This document shows, one piece after another, positions 44,165-53,373 of a DNA stretch of 64,000 nt. Position 1 is the stretch's first letter, and each line of letters opens with the position of its first letter. The notes below the pieces were generated by a model. That model was given only the letters and a program-made list of their open reading frames with translations, had not been told where the DNA came from and searched no databases. The stretch spans positions 31,064-95,063 of the forward strand of contig CAMCZZ010000012.1 in the NCBI GenBank assembly GCA_945888375.1, in the 5' to 3' direction. Position numbers and translations under genes: made by a program. The DNA comes from Akkermansia muciniphila (lineage in GTDB: Bacteria; Verrucomicrobiota; Verrucomicrobiia; Opitutales; Opitutaceae).

Positions 44165-45040
44165 ATGGCATCCACCCGCGATATCCGCCGCCGGATCAAG
44201 TCCGTCAAAAACACCCGCCAAATAACCAAGGCGATGGAGTTGGTGGCGGCGTCGAAGATGAAGAAGGCGCAGCAGGCTGCCCTCGCCGGCAACCCTTACG
44301 CCCACCTGATGGCCCGCATGCTGGCTCGCCTAGCCCCCCGTCTCACCGAGGTCCAGCACCCGTTCCTCACCCAACGCGAGATCAAGACCCGCGGCATTCT
44401 GCTCTTAACCACCGACAAAGGTCTCTGCGGTCCCCTTAACGCCAATCTCTTCAAGCTCGTCCTGGAGGTGAAGACCCCGGCCAAATTCTACGCCATCGGG
44501 CGTAAGGGTAGCCAATTCCTCGCCCGCACCAAACGGGATCTCGTGGCCGACTTCACCGTCTCCGACCGCCTGGGCTTCTCCGAGGTTAAACCTGCGGTAG
44601 AACTCATGGTGAAAGCCTATCTCGATGGTGAAATCGATACCATCGAGGTCATTTACCCGCGCTTCAAAAACACCTTGGTTCAAGAGCCCCAGGTCCGCCC
44701 GGTGCTGCCGCTAGCCAATCTAGCCTCTTTCCTGGCCGCCGCCCAATCCGAGGCCGGTGCGTCTGTGGAAACCAACGATGACCGTGACATGCTTTTTGAG
44801 CCCTCCGCCAACGAGGTGCTCGAAGCCCTGATCCCGTTCTACGTCAACCGCCACATCTACCAACTCGTCCTCTCCGCCCGCGCCTCCGAACACTCGGCCC
44901 GCATGGTCGCGATGAAGACCGCCAAGGATAACGCCACCAAGCTGCTCGGCGAACTCACCCTTGAGTATAACAAGGCCCGCCAAGCTGCCATCACCGCCGA
45001 GATCCTCGAAATCGCCGCCGCTCAATTCGCCACTGGCTAA
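44165..45040 (+). CDS. atpG: ATP synthase F1 subunit gamma
   Basis: 291 residues. N-terminal STRDIRRRIKSVKNTRQITKAMELVAASKM is the highly conserved coiled-coil rotor start; the C-terminal helix ARMVAMKTAKDNATKLLGEL closes the coiled coil. LLLTTDKGLCGPLNANLFK (about residues 78-96) matches the middle domain. Central rotor stalk. Separated from atpA by the 33-base inverted repeat. Confidence 0.97.
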   Translation: MASTRDIRRRIKSVKNTRQITKAMELVAASKMKKAQQAALAGNPYAHLMARMLARLAPRLTEVQHPFLTQREIKTRGILLLTTDKGLCGPLNANLFKLVLEVKTPAKFYAIGRKGSQFLARTKRDLVADFTVSDRLGFSEVKPAVELMVKAYLDGEIDTIEVIYPRFKNTLVQEPQVRPVLPLANLASFLAAAQSEAGASVETNDDRDMLFEPSANEVLEALIPFYVNRHIYQLVLSARASEHSARMVAMKTAKDNATKLLGELTLEYNKARQAAITAEILEIAAAQFATG

Positions 45041-45161
45041 AAGGAAAAAGCGTAAAAGCTGAAATGCTGTAACGCTATAATCCCGAGCCCACGAGTCCCT
45101 TCATAAGCCCCAATTTCGCCCTCTTTTTTCAACATTTCCGCTTTTTAGCATTTCCGCTTTT
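45041..45161. repeat. Inverted repeat with tandem units between atpG and atpD
   Basis: AAAAGCTGAAATGCT (45054-45068) matches the inverse complement of AGCATTTCCGCTTTT (45147-45161) at 14 of 15 positions. Both arms carry more copies of a degenerate GAAA/AAGC unit on the outside (AAAGGAAAAAGCG; AACATTTCCGC). Same motif family as the atpF-atpH repeat. It spans the complete intergenic gap before the atpD ATG. Confidence 0.75.
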
Positions 45162-45163
45162 AA

Positions 45164-46588
<1,425 letters not shown>

Positions 46589-46595
46589 ACAATCC

Positions 46596-46677
46596 TTAGC
46601 GCCCACGGAACACACGGAAGCACACGGAGAGAAAACACGGTTTGGTTTCCGTGTCCTCCGTGTGTTACGTGGGCTAA
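46596..46677. repeat. Inverted repeat CACGGA family between atpD and atpC
   Basis: TTAGCGCCCACGGAACACAC (from 46596, arm to 46630) and the inverse complement of 46646-46677 (starting TTAGCCCACGTAACACACGG) align over about 32 bases with one 2-base gap and a few mismatches. Each arm is made of ACACGGA tandem units. The element occupies the gap almost exactly. The motif is unrelated in sequence to the other atp gaps but is built the same way. Confidence 0.78.
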
Positions 46678-46692
46678 CCTTCAGTCTTCGCC

Positions 46693-47103
46693 ATGGCCCT
46701 CACTCTCGAAATCGTCACTCCCGAAGCCCGGGTCTACTCCGATACCATCGATACCGTGGTCATCCCCACGACCGAGGGCGAGATCGGCATTCTCCCCGGG
46801 CACATCCCGTTGCTCACCCGCATAGCCGACGGTGAACTTCGCGTGACCAAGGGCGGCGTGGAGTCCCACCTCGCCGTTGGTCCCGGCTTTGCCCAAATCG
46901 AAGGCGACACCGTCTCCGTCCTGGCCGAACAAGCCATCACCGCCGAGAGGATCGACGAGGGCGTGGTCGAGGCCGCGCTCAAGCGCGCCGAGGAACAGCT
47001 GAAGTCCGCTCCGGCCAACATCGACACTTCCGAGCTCGAGCGCCTACAAGGCGCCATCCGCTTCGCTGGAGTGCAACTCGCCCTCAAGCGCCGCGTGCGC
47101 TGA
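46693..47103 (+). CDS. atpC: ATP synthase F1 subunit epsilon
   Basis: 136 residues. Beta-sandwich start MALTLEIVTPEARVYSDTID, then the signature PTTEGEIGILPGHIPLLTRI, then DTVSVLAEQAI and a C-terminal helical hairpin with ALKRAEEQLKS. Regulates and couples rotation. Last gene in the operon, followed by a terminator. Confidence 0.96.
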   Translation: MALTLEIVTPEARVYSDTIDTVVIPTTEGEIGILPGHIPLLTRIADGELRVTKGGVESHLAVGPGFAQIEGDTVSVLAEQAITAERIDEGVVEAALKRAEEQLKSAPANIDTSELERLQGAIRFAGVQLALKRRVR

Positions 47104-47145
47104 GATCCTTAAAAAAGGGTCCGCATAGGGGTTCCTCATATCACT

Positions 47146-47168
47146 CGCCCGAAAGGGCGGGCTTTTTT
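47146..47168 (+). terminator. Terminator of atp operon
   Basis: CGCCC-GAAA-GGGCG (47146-47159), then GGC and TTTTTT (47163-47168). GNRA-type tetraloop, about 45 bases past the atpC stop. Best seen as the end of the atp transcript; on the opposite strand it lies beyond tRNA-Leu without a U tract. Confidence 0.85.
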
Positions 47169-47219
47169 GTGCCCGCATCCTCGCGGGCGCACCCCGCAGA
47201 AGGACTTTCGTCCTCAAAA

Positions 47220-47304
47220 TGGTGCCCAGAACAGGACTCGAACCTGCACGCCTTTCGGCACACGCCCCTCAAACGTGTGTGTCTACCAATTCCACCATCT
47301 GGGC
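47220..47304 (-). tRNA. tRNA-Leu(GAG)
   Basis: Reverse complement folds as a class II tRNA: acceptor GCCCAGA paired with TCTGGGC, D-arm with GGTAGA, anticodon stem CACGT/GCGTG with loop TTGAGGG (anticodon GAG, reads CUC), a long variable arm TGCCGAAAGGCG typical of Leu, T-arm CAGGTTCGAGTCCTG, and an encoded CCA (47220-47222 as TGG). It is antisense to the atp operon and just past its terminator. Confidence 0.96.
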
Positions 47305-47443
47305 ATTGCTAACGGAGAGGACCGCAGAGCGAGACAATCCACGCTTGGACTGACAAGCCTCAAAATCGTTTTTTAAAAAAACCCTTTTGACCCTTTCGCT
47401 TCCACCCCGAAGGTCACACTGACGCCTACGCGCGCCCACTCGC

Positions 47444-48409
47444 ATGACTATCGACGAAACGCTCCAGGCTTTGCTTCGCTCTTACGATACCCAGGGCGGC
47501 ATCAACCACCTCGACGGCAGCAACCTCCCTTCCGAGGCCTCGGTAAATCGGCTCGCCTCCGACGTCATGCATCTGCTGTTCCCGGGCTTTTTCGAGACAG
47601 AGCCCCTCATCCGCGAAAACGTGCCAGCCGTCACCCGACAGCGACTGGAAAACGTCCGCGAGCGCCTCCGCACCGATCTGGAGAAATCACTCCGCTTCGC
47701 CCGGACCACCGACGCCACCCTCGCCCTCCATTCCCCCCCGCCCGAAGTCCAAGCGACTGAAATCGCCGACTCCGTGCTCGCTCGGCTACCTGAGTTGCGC
47801 CGCATCGTGCAAACCGATGTGCAGGCCGCCTACGCCGGCGATCCAGCCGCCCGTTCCACCGAGGAGATCATCCTCGCCTACCCCTGCGTCCTCGTAATCT
47901 CGCTGCAACGTTTCGCCCACGAACTCTACCGGTTGGGCGTGCCGCTGCTGCCCCGCATGCTCACCGAATATGCCCACGAACGCACCGGCACCGACCTGCA
48001 CCCCGGTGCTCGCATCGGCGAGTATTTCTTCATCGACCACTGCACTGGAGTGGTAATTGGCGAGACCGCGACGATCGGCCACCACGTTAAAATCTACCAA
48101 GGCGTGACCTTGGGCGCGAAATCCTTCGAGGTCGATTCCGATGGTAACCCCGTCAAAGGCGTCAAACGCCACCCCGACATCGGCGACCACGTGACCATCT
48201 ACGCCCACGCCACCATCCTCGGAGGCGATACCCGCATCGGCGCCCACTCCGTCGTAGGCGCCAACGTCTGGTTGCTCGAAAGCATCCCGGTAAACAGCAT
48301 CGCTTATTACAAAAACGAAAACCTGGTCATCCGCTCCCGCAAAAAACAAGAGGTCGCCGTCGAATGCCGGAAACAGGATGAACTCATGGCCTGGAACTGG
48401 TCGATCTAG
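47444..48409 (+). CDS. cysE: Serine O-acetyltransferase (EpsC/CysE type)
   Basis: 321 residues. N-terminal helical domain (VLARLPELRRIVQTDVQAAY; LAYPCVLVISLQRFAHELY) then the left-handed beta-helix of hexapeptide repeats: IDLHPGARIGEYFFIDHCTG-like stretch (here TDLHPGARIGEYFFID), catalytic His in DHCTGVVIGETA, VKIYQGVTLGAKSF, and TIYAHATILGGDTRIGAHS. Acetylates serine with acetyl-CoA, first step of cysteine synthesis. The long N-terminal domain fits the EpsC-like subgroup. No cysK neighbour. The C-terminus (RKKQEVAVECRKQDE) is not the typical Ile tail for cysteine synthase. Confidence 0.92.
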   Translation: MTIDETLQALLRSYDTQGGINHLDGSNLPSEASVNRLASDVMHLLFPGFFETEPLIRENVPAVTRQRLENVRERLRTDLEKSLRFARTTDATLALHSPPPEVQATEIADSVLARLPELRRIVQTDVQAAYAGDPAARSTEEIILAYPCVLVISLQRFAHELYRLGVPLLPRMLTEYAHERTGTDLHPGARIGEYFFIDHCTGVVIGETATIGHHVKIYQGVTLGAKSFEVDSDGNPVKGVKRHPDIGDHVTIYAHATILGGDTRIGAHSVVGANVWLLESIPVNSIAYYKNENLVIRSRKKQEVAVECRKQDELMAWNWSI

Positions 48410-48456
48410 TCCCGGCAAAGGCCGCCCCCAAAACGCAGCCCCCCCACCCCCTCCCC

Positions 48457-49521
48457 ATGACCCCCGACCCTTCACCGATCCTAGGCACGCTCCTTCACAC
48501 CGTGGGCGCCGGCTCCGCCGCACTCTGCTACGCGCCGCAGCGCTACGTCAAAAACTGGAAATGGCAGACCTACTGGCTCGTTCAGGCCGCCGCCTGCTGG
48601 CTCGTGCTGCCGTGGATTTTCGCCGTGGCGACCATCCCGCAACTCGGCGCCGTGCTCTCCGAGGCCCCGAAGGACGCGATGCTGAAGTCCTACGTGCTCG
48701 GCGCGATCTACGGCGTGGGCGGCATCGCCTTCGGCGCGGCCATTCGCTACCTCGGGTTTTCGCTCACCTACGCCATCGCCATCGGCCTCTCCTGCGTGCT
48801 CGGCACGCTCATCCCGCCCATCGTGGCCGGCAAGCTCGGCGAAACCCTCTCCAACACCGGCGGGGCCTACGTGATCGGCGGCGTGCTCCTCGGCGCTGTC
48901 GCGACCTTCGTCACCGGCCTCGCCGGCTTCCGCAAGGAACGTGAACAATCCACCGAAGCGGCCGCCAAATCGACCTTCAACCCCCGCCTCGGCCTGCCCA
49001 TCGTTTTGCTGGCGGGCGTCTTGTCCGCCGTCTTCAGCTTCTCGCTCGCCGCCGGCCAACCCGTCGCCGACGTCGCCGCGAAATACGGCGCCGGCAACTT
49101 CCAGGGCAACGTCATCTACCTCTTCTCCCACTCGGGCGCGTTCACCACCACGTTGATCTACTGCCTGTGGCTCATCACCCGCGACAAGTCCTCGGGGGAA
49201 TTCACCTCCGCCGGCGGCGCCAGCCTGGCGCTGAACTACGCCTTCTCAGCTCTCACCGGCCTGCTCTGGTATCTGCAGTTTTTCTTCTACGGCCTGGGCC
49301 ACGTCCGCATGGGCGAGTTCAAGTTCTCCAGCTGGGCGATCCACATGATCATCCTGATCCTGCTGAGCTGCGGTTTCGGCGTCGCCATCGGCGAGTGGAA
49401 GTCCTGCCGCCCCGCCACCAAGACCATCGTCGCCGCCGCCATCGCCCTGCTTTTCGCCGCCGTCGGCCTGCTCACCTACGGCAACTACCTCGCGGCACCG
49501 CCGGTCGCCGCCGGTCATTGA
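48457..49521 (+). CDS. rhaT: L-rhamnose/H+ symporter RhaT
   Basis: 354 residues, about ten membrane helices, DMT-superfamily RhaT. Family landmarks include LGTLLHTVGAGSAALCYAPQ at the N-terminus, KWQTYWLVQAAACWLVLPWI, GVGGIAFGAAIRYLGFSLTYA, and GLLWYLQFFFYGLGHVRMGEF near the C-terminus. Imports L-rhamnose with a proton. Directly followed by a secreted glycosidase, and it lies in the same region as GH106 and GH95 enzymes, which would release rhamnose and fucose. No rhaA/B/D gene in the window. Confidence 0.93.
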   Translation: MTPDPSPILGTLLHTVGAGSAALCYAPQRYVKNWKWQTYWLVQAAACWLVLPWIFAVATIPQLGAVLSEAPKDAMLKSYVLGAIYGVGGIAFGAAIRYLGFSLTYAIAIGLSCVLGTLIPPIVAGKLGETLSNTGGAYVIGGVLLGAVATFVTGLAGFRKEREQSTEAAAKSTFNPRLGLPIVLLAGVLSAVFSFSLAAGQPVADVAAKYGAGNFQGNVIYLFSHSGAFTTTLIYCLWLITRDKSSGEFTSAGGASLALNYAFSALTGLLWYLQFFFYGLGHVRMGEFKFSSWAIHMIILILLSCGFGVAIGEWKSCRPATKTIVAAAIALLFAAVGLLTYGNYLAAPPVAAGH

Positions 49522-49588
49522 TTCACGGCGACGGGTCTTCTTCCGGGCGCCGTATCCGCGGCTCCGACGCCCATTCTCCGTTATCGCC

Positions 49589-50746
49589 ATGATCCCACCC
49601 AGCCAGCCTGCCCGCCTACTGGCCGCGCTGCTCGTTTGCGTGTTGCCGCTCGGCGCCTCCGCCATCCGCCCTGCCACGCCCGAGCGCCCCGCCGTCATCC
49701 CGTTCCCGAGCGTCGGCAAACCCCGCCTCGTCTCCGGCAAACTCATGCGCGAGCTGCACGAGCAGGTGAAAACGCCCCACAAATACGGTGTCGTCCTCCC
49801 CGCCGGCTCCGGCGAGGTGCTCGATTGCCCCAACGTCTTCCGCCACGGCGGCCGCTGGTTCATGATGTTCGTCGTGAATCAGGACAAGGTCGGCTACGAA
49901 ACCCACCTCGCCGTCAGCGACGACCTCCTCCGCTGGCAACGCCTCGGCAAAATCCTGCCCTTCGCCCAACAGGGCTGGGACGCCTGGCAGGCCGACGGCG
50001 GCCTCTCGCTCTACGATACCCGCTGGGAAGACGCCACCCACGAGCTCGGCACCCACGAGGGCCGCTACTGGCTCTCCTATATCGGCGGCGCGCTTCAGGG
50101 CTACGAAACCGACCCGCTCTCCATCGGCCTCGCCCACACCGACGATCCCACCGCCGTCCGCGAGTGGAACCGCCTGCCGGAGAATCCCGTCCTCTCCCCC
50201 GCCCAGCCCGACACCCGCGACTTCGAGCAAACCACGCTCTACAAAAGCGCCATCGTCCGCGACGAGGCCCGCACCCTCGGCGCGCCCTTCGTGATGGCCT
50301 ACAACGGCAAGGCCCCGCCCTACGGCCAGGAGAGCATCGGCCTCGCCATCTCCGACGACCTCCGCGTGTGGCGTCGCCTCGGCCACGGCCCGGTGGTCAA
50401 CAACGTCGGCCCCACGCCTTGGGCCATCAGCGGCGACCCGCAGCTCGCCAAAATCGGCGACGTGTGGGTGATGTTCTACTTCGGCGCCTTCTGGAAACCC
50501 GGCGCCTTCGACACCTTCGCCGCCTCCTACGACCTCGTCCACTGGACCAAGTGGGACGGCCCCCACCTGATCGAGCCGAGCGAGCCCTACGACCAACAAT
50601 TCGCCCACAAGCCGTGGATCCTGAAACATGAGGGCGTCGTCTACCACTTCTACTGCGCCGTCGGCGACCAAGGCCGCGTCATCGCCCTCGCCACCTCGAA
50701 GGATCTGCGCGCGCCAGCGACCAAAAGCACATTGAGCGATAAATAG
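49589..50746 (+). CDS. Secreted five-bladed beta-propeller glycosidase (GH43/GH117-like)
   Basis: 385 residues. Signal peptide LLAALLVCVLPLGASA. Propeller features: DCPNVFRHGGRWFMMFV (Asp), WDAWQADGGLSL, TTLYKSAIVRDEAR (Asp/Glu after the second blade), FVMAYNGKAPPYGQESIGLAISDD, and WAISGDPQLAKIGDVWVMFYFG. The family is not exactly named: resembles GH43-type/GH117-like exo-glycosidases. Expected to act on glycan ends in the periplasm. 67 bases after rhaT and therefore likely in one transcript. Confidence 0.75.
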   Translation: MIPPSQPARLLAALLVCVLPLGASAIRPATPERPAVIPFPSVGKPRLVSGKLMRELHEQVKTPHKYGVVLPAGSGEVLDCPNVFRHGGRWFMMFVVNQDKVGYETHLAVSDDLLRWQRLGKILPFAQQGWDAWQADGGLSLYDTRWEDATHELGTHEGRYWLSYIGGALQGYETDPLSIGLAHTDDPTAVREWNRLPENPVLSPAQPDTRDFEQTTLYKSAIVRDEARTLGAPFVMAYNGKAPPYGQESIGLAISDDLRVWRRLGHGPVVNNVGPTPWAISGDPQLAKIGDVWVMFYFGAFWKPGAFDTFAASYDLVHWTKWDGPHLIEPSEPYDQQFAHKPWILKHEGVVYHFYCAVGDQGRVIALATSKDLRAPATKSTLSDK

Positions 50747-50805
50747 TTTCATCTTTCCTGTTCGGTTCCCCCGTCGGCGGCAGTAGATACATAAATGAGT
50801 CCCTC

Positions 50806-53361
50806 ATGAATGATGACGCCGCGCTCCTTCACCGCTACGCTGCGGAAGGCTCCCAGGACGCCTTCGCCGAGCTGGTGCGTCGCCACCTCGACCTCGTTTA
50901 TCACGCCGCCCTCCGCCAGACCTGCGGCGATCCGCACCGCGCCGAGGACGTCGCCCAGCGCGTCTTCACCGACCTCGCACGCAAAGCCTCCGCGCTCACC
51001 CATCGACCCCTGCTGGTCGCCTGGCTGCACACAGCGACGCGCCACGCCGCTGCGGAACTCCGCCGCACCGAACTGCGCCGTCAGGCCCGCGAACAAGCGG
51101 CCTTCGCGATGAACGAAACCGAGCTCGCCCCCGAGGGCGCCGCCGACTGGGAACGCCTCCGTCCGCTGATCGACGACGCCCTCCAGTCCCTTGGCGAACG
51201 CGACCGCGCCGCCGTCCTGCTGCGTTTTTTTGAAAACCGCTCCTACGCCGAACTCTCATCCGCCCTCGACGTCACCGAGGACGCCGCCCGCGTCCGCGTG
51301 AACCGCGCCCTGGAAAAACTCCGCGCCACTCTCGCCCGCCGCGGCCTCGTCTCCACGGCCGCCGCCCTGGGCCTCGCCCTCGCCCAACCCGCCTTCGCCG
51401 CCACCCCCGCCGGCCTCGCGGCCAGTGTCACCACCGTTTCGCTCTCCGCCGCCGGCACCGGTGCGGTGGTCGGTGCCACCACCGGTATCTTCGCCGCCGT
51501 GAGCACCGCCAAAATCGCCACCCTCACCGCCGGCGCCATCACCCTCGTTTTCCTCGGCGTCGCCGTCTACCAACACCCGCCCGGCTTCGCTCGCGCATCC
51601 TCCCCGTTCCCGACCACGCCAGCCCTGTCACCCGACGCCCTCGCCGCCCTCCTCCACCCCGCGCGTCTCTCCCCGACCGACGCCGACGCCGCCCTCGCAG
51701 CCTACCTGGCCCTCCCACCCCTAGCCGCCGACGCCCCGCAGCCCGAATTCCTCGAACGCGCCGCCCGCCTCCGCGCCCTGCTCACCATCCTACCCGCTGA
51801 ACACGTCGCCCAGCTCCTCGCCACCACCACCGCTCGCGTCGGCCTTCCCGAGGCCCGGCTCCGCTGCGTTGCCTTCACCGCCTGGAGCGAGCTCGACGCG
51901 CCGTCCGCCGCCCGCTGGGCCGCCGCGCTCGAAAAAAGCGCGGCGATCAACGGCAACCAACGCGCCGCCTTCGCCGCCGAAGCCGCGCTCGCCTGGTATC
52001 GCGCCGATTTCGACGCCGCCTACTCCTGGGCCGTCTCGCTCCGCCCCGGCCTTGCCCGCCACATCGGCGGCACCCTGCTCGCCCGTCTCGTCCTCACCGA
52101 CTCCCCTCGCGCGCTCGCCCTCGCTCGCGCCGGCGACCTCGCCTGGTTTGACGCCGTCCGCCCGTGGATTTTTGACGCGTGGCTGGACCATGATCCCGCC
52201 GCTGCCTTTCGAAGCCTCGGCGCCGAAATGTTCGCCGCGCCTGGCGAACGCATCAACCTGCCGCGCTACCTCGCGCGCTGGGCCGCGCGCGAGCCGCAGG
52301 CCGCTCTCGAATGGTTCGACACCGAAGCACCGGGCGACGCCAACGAGCGCACCAACCAGCTCAGCTCCATCATCAGCAACTTCGCCGACCAAACTCCACC
52401 GCCCGACTTCAACGCCTTCGCCGCCGCGCTAACCGCCCGCGCCGAGTCGGGATTCGGCCGCGACCTACTCGAGTATTTCCTCCGCACCTGGATGTCCTGC
52501 GACTCGACCGCCGCCCTGCGTTGGCTCGATTCCCTGCCAGACGCGTCCCTGCGCGAAGAAATTCTCCGCTCGTCGTTCGACTCCGCAGCCTACGAGGACC
52601 CGCGGAACCTCTTCATCCTCGCCCGCCGCCTGCCTGCGAACGCCAAACGCACCCAAGCCATCGACAAAGTGCTCGGCGAATGGAGCCAGAAAGACCCCGA
52701 CGACGCCCTCGCCTGGCTCAACAGTCCCGAGGGCGTCGAGCTCGCCGGTCCGGACGCCGCCCAAGTCGCCCGCATCGGCGCTCTCGCCCGCCAAGACCCC
52801 GCCACCGCCCTCGCCAGTTGGAAAGAGATCGCGTCCGACGACACCCGCCGCCGCACCGCGCCCGACCTCGCCCGCGCCTGGGCGCTCACCGCCCCCGAAA
52901 CCGCCGCCGACTGGCTCTTCGCCCAGATCCCCGACGGCATCAACCCCTGCGACCAAAACGCCACCAACTCGCTCGGCCACGACAAATCAGAGGCCTATTG
53001 GAAACGCATGCAGCCCTACTGGCAGCATGCCTACGCCTACAATCAGATCGCCTCCGCGTGGCTCGCCCGCGATTCCGCCGGCTTCGTGACCTGGGCCGAA
53101 AACCTGCCCTCCGCCGACCGGCAACGCAGCGCGCTCTACACACTTAGTTGGGACGCCCCCGACCGCGCAAACACAGACCAGCCCGCCCCCGCCGACCGCC
53201 TCGCCCTCATCGCCACACTCCGTGACCCCGCCGTGCGCGATCCGCTCTTGGGCGACTACCTGCGCAATTGGCATCGCTACGACGCAAACGCCGCCCGCCG
53301 CTGGGCCGCCGAACACGGAGCCGAGGCCCTCCTTCCCGCGACCGTCGCCGCCGGCCGCTAA
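50806..53361 (+). CDS. ECF sigma factor fused to membrane segment and alpha-solenoid
   Basis: 851 residues. Region 2: LLHRYAAEGSQDAFAELVRR, DLVYHAALRQTCGDPHRAED, VAWLHTATRHAAAEL; region 4: ALQSLGERDRAAVLLRFFEN then SYAELSSALDVTEDAARVRV and RALEKLRATLA (about residues 1-185). Then two hydrophobic stretches: AAALGLALAQPAFAATPAG and a helix KIATLTAGAITLVFLGVAVY (about 236-255). The remaining 590 residues are a helical repeat (RWLDSLPDASLREEILRSSF; DPDDALAWLNSPEGVEL; DPATALASWKEI), predicted outside the cytoplasm. No anti-sigma gene is adjacent. The architecture suggests a membrane-held sigma factor with its own sensor-like domain. The stop is 12 bases before the next start. Confidence 0.9.
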   Translation: MNDDAALLHRYAAEGSQDAFAELVRRHLDLVYHAALRQTCGDPHRAEDVAQRVFTDLARKASALTHRPLLVAWLHTATRHAAAELRRTELRRQAREQAAFAMNETELAPEGAADWERLRPLIDDALQSLGERDRAAVLLRFFENRSYAELSSALDVTEDAARVRVNRALEKLRATLARRGLVSTAAALGLALAQPAFAATPAGLAASVTTVSLSAAGTGAVVGATTGIFAAVSTAKIATLTAGAITLVFLGVAVYQHPPGFARASSPFPTTPALSPDALAALLHPARLSPTDADAALAAYLALPPLAADAPQPEFLERAARLRALLTILPAEHVAQLLATTTARVGLPEARLRCVAFTAWSELDAPSAARWAAALEKSAAINGNQRAAFAAEAALAWYRADFDAAYSWAVSLRPGLARHIGGTLLARLVLTDSPRALALARAGDLAWFDAVRPWIFDAWLDHDPAAAFRSLGAEMFAAPGERINLPRYLARWAAREPQAALEWFDTEAPGDANERTNQLSSIISNFADQTPPPDFNAFAAALTARAESGFGRDLLEYFLRTWMSCDSTAALRWLDSLPDASLREEILRSSFDSAAYEDPRNLFILARRLPANAKRTQAIDKVLGEWSQKDPDDALAWLNSPEGVELAGPDAAQVARIGALARQDPATALASWKEIASDDTRRRTAPDLARAWALTAPETAADWLFAQIPDGINPCDQNATNSLGHDKSEAYWKRMQPYWQHAYAYNQIASAWLARDSAGFVTWAENLPSADRQRSALYTLSWDAPDRANTDQPAPADRLALIATLRDPAVRDPLLGDYLRNWHRYDANAARRWAAEHGAEALLPATVAAGR

Positions 53362-53373
53362 GCCGTCCACCCC